Assembly: GCA_963630555.1 (NCBI GenBank)
Contig: CAVGND010000022.1
Span: 1 to 28,730 of the forward strand
Direction of reading: 5' to 3'
From: CAVALG01 sp963630555
Lineage (GTDB): Bacteria > Bacillota > Clostridia > Oscillospirales > Acutalibacteraceae
Length of the DNA: 28,730 nucleotides
Of the stretch, positions 1 to 5,948 are shown in pieces. How positions within the stretch are numbered: the first letter of the stretch is position 1; each line of letters begins with the position of its first letter. The notes under the pieces were generated by a model, which had not been told where the DNA came from, ran no database searches, and was given only the letters and a program-made list of their open reading frames with translations. The position numbers were made by a program, and so were the translations under genes.

Positions 1-26
1 CCGATGGATTCAGCGTCAAGAGTCAT
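1..26 (-). CDS. Start of an unidentified leftward gene (cut by window edge)
   Basis: Only about eight complete codons are visible, reading M-T-L-D-A-E-S-I on the minus strand. The case for a real start is the signal upstream: an AAGGGTGA ribosome binding site at 31-38, four bases from the ATG, and a perfect TATAAT at 45-50. Nothing can be said about function. If real, the gene is divergent from the DNA polymerase gene at 306. Confidence 0.45.
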
Positions 27-30
27 TTTT

Positions 31-50
31 TCACCCTTGATGTCATTATA
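31..50 (-). promoter_or_regulatory. RBS and -10 element for the leftward gene at the window edge
   Basis: On the minus strand a perfect TATAAT (45-50) is followed after six bases by AAGGGTGA (31-38), then the ATG at 26. No good -35 hexamer lies at 16-18 bases. With so short a leader the transcript would start close to the ribosome binding site, so TATAAT may be fortuitous or the leader very short. Confidence 0.35.
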
Positions 51-240
51 TCGCGAGTATGAACATTTTACCACGAAATGCATTTCATGTTTTGACAAAA
101 ATTTAAAATTGCTTCCAATTCACTATCCCAAAAGTATATTCGGAGGAAAAACCATATAAAAATCTTTTGGCTTTTTCGATTTTTGTGTGCCAATTTTTTT
201 GCCGACTTTTAATTGCCAGTTACCTCTGTAAAAATTACTG

Positions 241-269
241 TTTACAAGCAGCCGCAAAAATGTTATAAT
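241..269 (+). promoter_or_regulatory. Sigma-A type promoter of the Y-family polymerase gene
   Basis: TTTACA at 241-246 and TATAAT at 264-269 are separated by exactly 17 bases, giving one mismatch to the -35 consensus and none to the -10. The expected transcription start is near 276, inside the LexA-like box at 276-287, about 30 bases upstream of the TTG start codon. Confidence 0.75.
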
Positions 270-275
270 GAACAT

Positions 276-287
276 GAACATTTGTTC
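276..287. promoter_or_regulatory. Probable LexA (SOS) box
   Basis: GAAC-ATTT-GTTC is a perfect GAAC-N4-GTTC palindrome, the core of the Bacillota LexA/DinR operator (CGAACRNRYGTTYG type). The flanking C and G are not conserved. It sits seven bases after the -10 element, over the predicted transcription start, which is where a repressor should bind. It precedes a translesion polymerase, a classic SOS gene. A partial GAAC also occurs at 270-273. Confidence 0.65.
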
Positions 288-305
288 TGTTTGGAGGTCG
301 GTTTT

Positions 306-1496
306 TTGGACAGAGTTATTCTGCACTGCGATTTTAATAACTTTTTTGCCTCTGTCGCCTGCAGGGATAACCCCGAACTCATAGGTCACGCAGTAGCGGT
401 ATGCGGCAGCGAAAAAGAACGCAGAGGGATCGTTCTTGCAAAAAATGACATTGCAAAAGCGCAGGGCGTAACCACTGCTGAAACCGTATGGAAGGCAAAA
501 CAAAAGTGCCCGTCACTTATTATTGTTCCGCCTGACCATAAAAGGTATAAATATTTTTCGGACGAAGTTCACAAGATTTATCTGCGCTTTACCGACATGG
601 TGGAAAAATTCAGTATTGATGAAAGTTGGCTTGATGTTACAGGCAGCCTTCGCCTGTTCGGGGACGGCAAAACGATAGCCGACACAATCAGGGAAACGGT
701 TAAAAAAGAACTCGGGCTTACCGTATCGGTCGGCGTGAGTTTTAATAAAATCTTTGCCAAAATGGCTTCTGACCTTAAAAAGCCCGACGCAACCACAGTA
801 ATAACGGCAGATAATTACAAGGATGTACTGTGGAAACTGCCCGTCAAAGATATGATCGGCATCGGCAAAAGTTCCGAAAACAAACTGCGCTCACTCGGAA
901 TATTCACGATTGGCGATATTGCAACGGCAAACCCTGTAATGCTTGAAAAATCCATGCGTAAACAGGGGCGCATCCTTTGGGAATACGCAAACGGAAAAGA
1001 AAACTCCCCCGTTGAAAAGTTTGACACAGTGACACCGCCGAAAAGCATAGGGCGCTCGGTTACAGGTGCGGAGGACATAACTGATATGCAGGAACTGCAC
1101 AAAGTGCTTTTAAAACTTACGGACGAGGTCACGGCAACACTTCGGAAATGGGGTTTTCTCGCAAGCGGTGTTCAGGTGCACTTACGAACACTTGACTTGC
1201 AGGTTACGGAAATTCAAGGTCGACTTGAACGCCCCTGCTGCACCACTAAAATAATCGAAGCCGCAGGAATGGATCTTATAAAACGCCACGGCGGCATTGT
1301 AAAGCCGCTGCGCTCGGTTGGTATACGGGTATTCGGGTTTACCGAAACGGACGCTCACCAATTCTCGTTTTTTGACGATACAAACAAGGGCGAGTCAAAA
1401 GACGAAGATATAGAACGCTCGATAGACCGAATTAAGGAACGTTTCGGAAGTGAAAGTATACACAGAGCGACTACGCTTAAAAAGCCGCGGCGTTAA
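306..1496 (+). CDS. dinB: Y-family DNA polymerase (DNA polymerase IV, DinB-like)
   Basis: This is an error-prone translesion polymerase that copies damaged template in the cytoplasm. From the TTG start the protein has 396 residues, near the usual 350-420. The N-terminus (V-I-L-H-C-D-F-N-N-F-F-A-S-V) carries metal ligand Asp9 and steric-gate Phe13. S-I-D-E at 103-106 supplies the other acidic residues, and N-K-I-F-A-K-M-A-S-D-L-K-K-P is the family fingles-palm signature. The little-finger domain follows. An upstream in-frame ATG at 213 exists, but TTG at 306 is preferred: GGAGG lies at 293-297, eight bases away, and the ATG would lie before the promoter at 241-269. The LexA-like box at 276-287 implies DNA-damage induction. 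The gene is followed at once by a terminator, so it is probably transcribed alone. The A-W substitutions in SIDESW are acceptable in clostridial DinB paralogues. Confidence 0.93.
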   Translation: MDRVILHCDFNNFFASVACRDNPELIGHAVAVCGSEKERRGIVLAKNDIAKAQGVTTAETVWKAKQKCPSLIIVPPDHKRYKYFSDEVHKIYLRFTDMVEKFSIDESWLDVTGSLRLFGDGKTIADTIRETVKKELGLTVSVGVSFNKIFAKMASDLKKPDATTVITADNYKDVLWKLPVKDMIGIGKSSENKLRSLGIFTIGDIATANPVMLEKSMRKQGRILWEYANGKENSPVEKFDTVTPPKSIGRSVTGAEDITDMQELHKVLLKLTDEVTATLRKWGFLASGVQVHLRTLDLQVTEIQGRLERPCCTTKIIEAAGMDLIKRHGGIVKPLRSVGIRVFGFTETDAHQFSFFDDTNKGESKDEDIERSIDRIKERFGSESIHRATTLKKPRR

Positions 1497-1509
1497 TATG
1501 CAGCACAAG

Positions 1510-1541
1510 AAAAAACGGCAGGATCTCCCCAGCCGTTTTTT
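1510..1541. terminator. Bidirectional hairpin terminator between dinB and the LysR gene
   Basis: A 10-bp perfect stem, AAAAAACGGC (1510-1519) with GCCGTTTTTT (1532-1541), encloses a 12-base loop. Runs of A and T at the stem base give a U-tract in both directions. The right arm overlaps the stop codon of the leftward LysR gene. Confidence 0.85.
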
Positions 1542-2430
1542 AATTTGAATATTTTTTTATTTTTTCTACTAATTTAAAAACATCTTTATCGGCATTAAAA
1601 CTGTAAAGCAAACCGTATGGAATACTGTATTCCCAATTGACGGGGATAGAAATAAGTCCCGGGTGAACCTCTTGCCAACATTCAATGGTGAGCAGAACAT
1701 TGCCCGTTTCGGCGCAACGGTTAAAAACCGACAAGTCGTAAAACTGCGGCGTATCTTCAATATGAATTTGAGGGTGATTGATTTCAATATCATTGCGTAT
1801 AAAGTCATTTACTCCCGAATCTCCCCTTGCAACCATCATAAGCGTTTCACCGTACAGGTCGCTTATATCTAACCGATCTTTGGCAGCAAGGCGATGTTCC
1901 CTTGATACCGCAACCATCTTTTTATACTGCCCGAGCAGAGTGAAATTACAAAGTGACAGCCACGCTTTGGAATCGCACACACCGATAAGGAAATCGAATT
2001 TTTCGCCTAAGTTCTTTATTTCGGATAAAATCCCTTCGTGGTTATCCTCAAACGGCACAAGGTGCAATTTATAACCCGGAAAATCTTTATTGACATTATA
2101 CCACAGATCCATAAACGGCTTTGCAGGGTTAAGCATTGAAGTACCCACGCAGAAGGTGGTGTTATAGTTATCGGTTTCCGCTTTTGCCTTTGCTATAGCC
2201 CTATTTGAATAGTCTATTATAGCCTTTGCCTCGTTATAAATCACCTTGCCGGCAGGCGTCAGGCGCACCCCAGTAGGCGTGCGCTCTATCAGTTTAAGAT
2301 TAATATGCGCCTCAAACAAATTTATTTGTTTCATAACGGCTGTAGGCGAAATAAAAAGCTTGTCAGCCGCTTTTGTGAAACTGCCGCAATCGGCAACCGC
2401 TAAAAAGGTATTAAGTAATGGGTTATACAT
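1540..2430 (-). CDS. LysR-family transcriptional regulator
   Basis: The 296-residue protein has the standard LysR layout. An N-terminal winged helix-turn-helix (about 1-65; F-L-A-V-A-D-C-G-S-F-T-K-A-A) is followed by a linker helix and a periplasmic-binding-like effector domain (about 90-290). The ATG at 2430 has GAGGTG six to seven bases upstream. It is divergent from the redox operon starting at 2538, with 107 bases between. This is the normal arrangement of a LysR protein that activates its neighbour and represses itself. Two palindromes in that gap (2441-2459 and 2473-2485) are the likely binding sites. The effector cannot be read from sequence. The operon content suggests a reducible organic compound, a quinone or an oxidative stress signal, but that is inference. 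Confidence 0.92.
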   Translation of the reverse strand: MYNPLLNTFLAVADCGSFTKAADKLFISPTAVMKQINLFEAHINLKLIERTPTGVRLTPAGKVIYNEAKAIIDYSNRAIAKAKAETDNYNTTFCVGTSMLNPAKPFMDLWYNVNKDFPGYKLHLVPFEDNHEGILSEIKNLGEKFDFLIGVCDSKAWLSLCNFTLLGQYKKMVAVSREHRLAAKDRLDISDLYGETLMMVARGDSGVNDFIRNDIEINHPQIHIEDTPQFYDLSVFNRCAETGNVLLTIECWQEVHPGLISIPVNWEYSIPYGLLYSFNADKDVFKLVEKIKKYSN

Positions 2431-2440
2431 ACCGCACCTC

Positions 2441-2459
2441 TATAAACTTTTAGTTTATA
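2441..2459. promoter_or_regulatory. Palindromic LysR-type operator candidate
   Basis: TATAAACT-TTT-AGTTTATA is a perfect 8-bp inverted repeat with a 3-base centre and contains T-N11-A spacing. It lies 11 bases upstream of the LysR start codon and about 45 bases upstream of the -10 of the divergent operon, matching the recognition site position of LysR regulators. Confidence 0.6.
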
Positions 2460-2472
2460 CCATAATAACATA

Positions 2473-2508
2473 TCGGATATTCCGAGTCAACACTTGCGGT
2501 ATTATAAT
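2473..2508 (+). promoter_or_regulatory. Redox operon promoter with a second palindrome over -35
   Basis: A perfect TATAAT at 2503-2508 has a poor -35 (TTCCGA, 2480-2485) at 17 bases, as expected for an activator-dependent promoter. The -35 overlaps an inverted repeat TCGGA-TAT-TCCGA (2473-2485). This could be the activation half-site used by the LysR protein. A GAAAGGCGG ribosome binding region follows before the ATG at 2538. Confidence 0.55.
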
Positions 2509-2537
2509 GATTACAGATTAGAAAGGCGGTTACGGCA

Positions 2538-3044
2538 ATGTCAAACAAACTGATTGCTTTTTATTCAAGAGCCGATGAAAACTACTTCGGCGGCACACTT
2601 AAAATGTTAAAGCTCGGCAACACCGAGGTTGCGGCGGAAATTATTAAAGATTTAACGGGCGCGGATATGTTCAAAATAGAGCAAACAAAACCCTATTCAA
2701 AAGGATACAACGACTGCATTGAGGAAGCTCGCGTTGACCGGAAGAACGACGCGCGACCCGAACTTAGGGCATACCCCGACTCTATCGGCAAATATGACGT
2801 GATATATCTTGGTTTCCCGAATTATTGGAGTACAATGCCCATGGCAGTATTTACATTTTTAGAGCATTTTGACTTTAGCGGCAAAATAATAAAACCGTTT
2901 TGCACCCACGAGGGCAGCGGACTCGGGAAAAGCGTTGCCGATATAAAGGTGCTTTGCCCCACGGCAACGGTTAAAGACGGATTGGCGATACGCGGTTGCA
3001 GCATAGAAAAATCTAAAAAAGAAATTGAGGAATGGGTGAAATAA
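2538..3044 (+). CDS. Flavodoxin family protein
   Basis: This 168-residue protein fits a stand-alone flavodoxin-fold FMN protein for low-potential electron transfer. The phosphate-binding region near the N-terminus reads F-Y-S-R-A-D-E-N-Y-F. Later segments I-Y-L-G-F-P-N-Y-W-S-T-M-P (about 95-107) and F-C-T-H-E-G-S-G-L-G (about 125-134) match the FMN isoalloxazine loops of the flavodoxin_4 group. It is first in the five-gene operon and its end lies two bases before the chosen start of the next gene. A second member of the same family, as a lipoprotein, closes the operon at 5276. Its physiological partner is unknown; the neighbouring reductases are candidates. Confidence 0.85.
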   Translation: MSNKLIAFYSRADENYFGGTLKMLKLGNTEVAAEIIKDLTGADMFKIEQTKPYSKGYNDCIEEARVDRKNDARPELRAYPDSIGKYDVIYLGFPNYWSTMPMAVFTFLEHFDFSGKIIKPFCTHEGSGLGKSVADIKVLCPTATVKDGLAIRGCSIEKSKKEIEEWVK

Positions 3045-3046
3045 TC

Positions 3047-3796
3047 ATGGAAAAAGTAACGGCAGGCAGGGATGCTTTGGGCGAATTTGCACCCAAGTTT
3101 GCAGAACTTAACGACGATGTCCTTTTCGGGCAGGTTTGGTCAAGGGAGGCGGAGTTATCGCCGCGTGACCGTTCGCTTGTCACCGTTGCCGCGCTTATGG
3201 CACAAGGACTTTGCGACTCGTCATTTGAATATCACCTTAAAAAGGCAAAAGAAAACGGCATTACAAAGTCCGAGATTGCCGAAATCGTGACTCACGCCGC
3301 ATTTTACTCAGGCTGGCCCAAAGCGTGGGCGGTGTTCAGAATGGCTAAGAACATCTGGAACGAGCAGGAGGGCGAAACCGAAAGACAGAAGCACGAAAAT
3401 TCCATGGTCTTTCCTATCGGCGAACCGAACACAGCGTTTTCAAAATATTTTATAGGGCAAAGTTACTTAGCGCCGGTATCCGACAAGCAGGTTAAAATTT
3501 TTAATGTGACCTTTGAGCCTGCCTGCCGCAACAATTGGCACATTCACAAAGCCGATAACGGCGGCGGACAGATTCTTGTCTGCGTTGCTGGCAAGGGTTA
3601 TTACAGGGAACGGGACAAGGAAGCACGGTTGCTTTTACCCGGTGATGTTGTCAACATTGCGCCGGGGGTTAAGCATTGGCACGGTGCAGCGCCCGACAGT
3701 TGGTTTTCGCATCTGGCGGTGGAAGTTCCCGGAGAAAACACGGGAACCGAATGGTGCGAACCTGTAAGCGATGAAGAATACTCAAAATTAAAGTAA
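3047..3796 (+). CDS. Carboxymuconolactone decarboxylase-like / cupin fusion protein
   Basis: Two domains are visible in about 249 residues. An N-terminal CMD/AhpD-like helical domain (about 20-105) contains L-S-P-R-D-R-S-L-V-T-V and the Cys...His helix C-D-S-S-F-E-Y-H. A C-terminal cupin beta-barrel (about 140-235) has N-N-W-H-I-H-K and P-G-V-K-H-W-H-G as probable metal ligands. An in-frame ATG at 3032 would overlap the previous gene. The ATG at 3047 is preferred because it follows the preceding stop by two bases, has GGGTGA upstream, and gives the usual family start M-E-K-V-T-A-G-R-D. Members occur in similar redox operons and are annotated as decarboxylases or peroxidase-like proteins, but the true substrate is not established. 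A role in handling an aromatic or quinoid compound or peroxide is inference. Confidence 0.85.
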   Translation: MEKVTAGRDALGEFAPKFAELNDDVLFGQVWSREAELSPRDRSLVTVAALMAQGLCDSSFEYHLKKAKENGITKSEIAEIVTHAAFYSGWPKAWAVFRMAKNIWNEQEGETERQKHENSMVFPIGEPNTAFSKYFIGQSYLAPVSDKQVKIFNVTFEPACRNNWHIHKADNGGGQILVCVAGKGYYRERDKEARLLLPGDVVNIAPGVKHWHGAAPDSWFSHLAVEVPGENTGTEWCEPVSDEEYSKLK

Positions 3797-3813
3797 TAAA
3801 GAGGTAATGAATT

Positions 3814-4701
3814 ATGGAATATATCACACTTTCAAACGGTGTAAAAATGCCGCAGCTCGGTTACGGCGTTTACCAGGTTACTAAAGACGAGTGCAGGCGT
3901 TGCGTGCTTGACGCATTAAAGGTCGGATACCGCGCTATTGACACGGCTCAGGCATATTTTAACGAGGATGAGGTCGGGGCTGCCATACAAAAATCCGGCG
4001 TGCCGCGCGAAGAAATATTCTTAACTTCAAAAGTGTGGGTTGAGCACTACGGTTATGAGGAATGTAAGCGGAGCGTGCTTGATTCTATGAAAAAACTTAA
4101 AACCGATTATATTGACCTTATGCTTCTGCACCAGCCGTTCGGAGATTATTACGGCGCATGGAAAGCACTTGAAGAACTGTACAGCGATGGCAAACTCCGC
4201 GCCATAGGAATTTCAAACTTCTACCCCGACCGTATGGTGGATATCGCTTCGTTTTCGAATATAAAACCGATGGTTAATCAGATTGAAATACATCCGCATT
4301 TCCAGCAAAACACCGCCAAAGAATGGAACGAAAAGTATGATATTAAGCTTGAGGCGTGGGCACCGTTCGGCGAAGGCAGAGGCGGAATGTTTGAGTTACC
4401 CGAACTTAAAGAGATAGGCGAAAAACACGGTAAAACTCCGGCACAGGTAATACTTCGCTGGCACTTGCAAAGGGGGATTATTGTAATTCCGAAATCCACG
4501 CATATTGAGCGGATGGAGGAAAACTTTAATGTATTTGATTTTGAATTGACGACCGACGATATGAAAGCAATAGCAAAACTTGATAAAAATTCAAGTTCGT
4601 TCTTCTCACACTACGACCCGAAAATGGTGGAATGGTTTGTGGAAATGGTTGAGCAGCGCAAAAATCAGCATGACTGCACCAAAGAAAACAAAAACTGGTA
4701 A
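3814..4701 (+). CDS. Aldo/keto reductase (2,5-diketo-gluconate reductase type)
   Basis: This is an NADPH-dependent (beta/alpha)8-barrel oxidoreductase for carbonyl substrates, with 295 residues as usual. The catalytic tetrad is complete: Asp43 and Tyr48 in A-I-D-T-A-Q-A-Y, Lys73 in T-S-K-V-W, and His106 in L-L-H-Q-P. The coenzyme-binding end I-P-K-S-T-H-I-E-R is present. The start has GAGG in the 17-base gap after the CMD-cupin gene, and the stop lies 12 bases before the next gene, so it belongs to the operon. The short C-terminal tail ending in N-K-N-W is typical of clostridial members. Physiological substrate unknown. Confidence 0.92.
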   Translation: MEYITLSNGVKMPQLGYGVYQVTKDECRRCVLDALKVGYRAIDTAQAYFNEDEVGAAIQKSGVPREEIFLTSKVWVEHYGYEECKRSVLDSMKKLKTDYIDLMLLHQPFGDYYGAWKALEELYSDGKLRAIGISNFYPDRMVDIASFSNIKPMVNQIEIHPHFQQNTAKEWNEKYDIKLEAWAPFGEGRGGMFELPELKEIGEKHGKTPAQVILRWHLQRGIIVIPKSTHIERMEENFNVFDFELTTDDMKAIAKLDKNSSSFFSHYDPKMVEWFVEMVEQRKNQHDCTKENKNW

Positions 4702-4713
4702 GGAGAATTTAAA

Positions 4714-5253
4714 ATGAGCAAAAAAGTTTTAATTTTATCCGGCAGCCCGAGAAAAGGCGGCAATTCCGATCTGCTGTGCGACGAATTTATGCGCGGAGCC
4801 GAGAGGAGCGGAAACAGCGTTGAAAAAATACGGGTAGCGGAGAAAAAAGTTGCACCCTGCCTTGGATGTTATTACTGTGCCGACCACGGCGGCGAGTGCG
4901 CCCGTAAAGACGATATGGCGGGAATTTTGCAAAAAATGATTGACGCCGATGTTATTGTGCTTGCAAGCCCCGTTTATTTTTATTCGATAGCCGCGCAGCT
5001 TAAAGCGGTAATTGACCGAACGGTTGCACGATGGCTCGAAGTGAAAAACAAAGAATTTTACTACATTGCCACTTTGGGTGAAAACAATGCAGCTTCAGCC
5101 GGCACTACCCTTGCCTGTTTTCGCGGATACGCCGACTGTGTTGAAGGCGCGGTTGAAAAGGGCGTTATAATAGGCGCGGGCGTTCACGAACTCGGCGCAA
5201 TTAAGGGCTCACCCGTTATGAAAGAAGCCTACGAAATGGGCAAAAATGTTTAA
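4714..5253 (+). CDS. NAD(P)H-dependent FMN reductase / iron-sulfur flavoprotein-like
   Basis: This 179-residue flavodoxin-fold reductase has the FMN phosphate loop G-S-P-R-K-G-G-N-S at 10-18. A cysteine set C-X2-C-X2-C-X6-C (C-L-G-C-Y-Y-C then C-A-R) follows at about 49-62. That pattern matches the compact motif of iron-sulfur flavoproteins such as archaeal Isf, so a 4Fe-4S cluster is possible but not shown. S-P-V-Y-F-Y-S is the second flavin loop. It is the fourth gene of the operon, with AAGGAG 10 bases before the ATG. It may supply electrons to the flavodoxins or reduce a substrate directly. It ends 22 bases before the preferred start of the lipoprotein gene. Confidence 0.87.
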   Translation: MSKKVLILSGSPRKGGNSDLLCDEFMRGAERSGNSVEKIRVAEKKVAPCLGCYYCADHGGECARKDDMAGILQKMIDADVIVLASPVYFYSIAAQLKAVIDRTVARWLEVKNKEFYYIATLGENNAASAGTTLACFRGYADCVEGAVEKGVIIGAGVHELGAIKGSPVMKEAYEMGKNV

Positions 5254-5275
5254 TCCACAGCGAAGGGTGACAAAT

Positions 5276-5890
5276 ATGAAAAGAATAATATGCACGCTTT
5301 TAAGTTTGGTATTTGTATTTTCACTGGCAGCGTGCGGAACAGAAGATAAATCGGTTTCCGCACCTCCGTCCGCCCCTGCAAACAGCAGCAGTGGCGAAAA
5401 CAGCAGTTTCGAATCTAAAACATTGGTGGTTTACTTTTCTGCCACGGGCAGCACAAAAGCAGTTGCCGAAACAATAGCGCAAAATCTAAACGCCGATATT
5501 TTTGAAATTTCCCCTGCCGACCCGTATACAGACGATGACCTTGATTGGAACGATAAAGACAGCCGTGTATCGGCAGAGCATAACGATAAAAGCAAGCGCA
5601 ACGTTCCGCTTGCAAAATCCACACCTGATAATTGGGATAATTACGATACTGTTTACATCGGTTACCCGATATGGTGGGGTGTTGCCGCATGGCCTACGGA
5701 CAGTTTTGTTAAGGCAAATGATTTCAGCGGCAAAACGGTTATCCCGTTTTGCACCTCCGCAAGTTCGGGGCTCGGCAACAGCGGAAAACTGCTTGCAGAT
5801 GAAGCAGGCACAGGTAATTGGTCGGAAGGTAAGCGTTTTTCCTCAAGCACATCCGAAAAAGATGTGACCGACTGGTTAAAAGAACAATAA
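5276..5890 (+). CDS. Flavodoxin-domain lipoprotein
   Basis: The protein is about 204 residues. It has a signal peptide with lipobox L-A-A-C (cysteine near residue 19), so it should be a membrane-anchored extracytoplasmic lipoprotein. A short Ser/Ala/Pro-rich linker follows, then a flavodoxin domain (about 45-204) with V-V-Y-F-S-A-T-G-S-T-K-A-V-A at the phosphate loop and G-Y-P-I-W-W-G, F-C-T-S-A-S-S-G-L-G at the flavin loops. An ATG at 5246 inside the previous gene is possible. The ATG at 5276 is chosen because GAAGGGTGA precedes it and it begins directly at a normal signal peptide. A flavodoxin outside the membrane is odd for a redox carrier and suggests extracellular electron transfer or quinone reduction, which is inference. 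Confidence 0.87.
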   Translation: MKRIICTLLSLVFVFSLAACGTEDKSVSAPPSAPANSSSGENSSFESKTLVVYFSATGSTKAVAETIAQNLNADIFEISPADPYTDDDLDWNDKDSRVSAEHNDKSKRNVPLAKSTPDNWDNYDTVYIGYPIWWGVAAWPTDSFVKANDFSGKTVIPFCTSASSGLGNSGKLLADEAGTGNWSEGKRFSSSTSEKDVTDWLKEQ

Positions 5891-5935
5891 AAAACACACC
5901 TTGCAGAAATAATGTACCTCTGCAAGGTGTGTTTT
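5891..5935. terminator. Strong bidirectional terminator between convergent operons
   Basis: A perfect 17-bp stem pairs AAAACACACCTTGCAGA (5891-5907) with 5919-5935 around an 11-base loop, and ends in T-rich sequence on either strand. It lies between the redox operon and the convergent pcrA gene. Confidence 0.93.
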
Positions 5936-5948
5936 TGTATCATCAAAA

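Noticed and set aside
213..305. N-terminal extension of the polymerase from ATG 213
   Set aside because: It lies upstream of the predicted promoter and transcription start and has no ribosome binding site. The TTG at 306 has both a good ribosome site and the family N-terminus.
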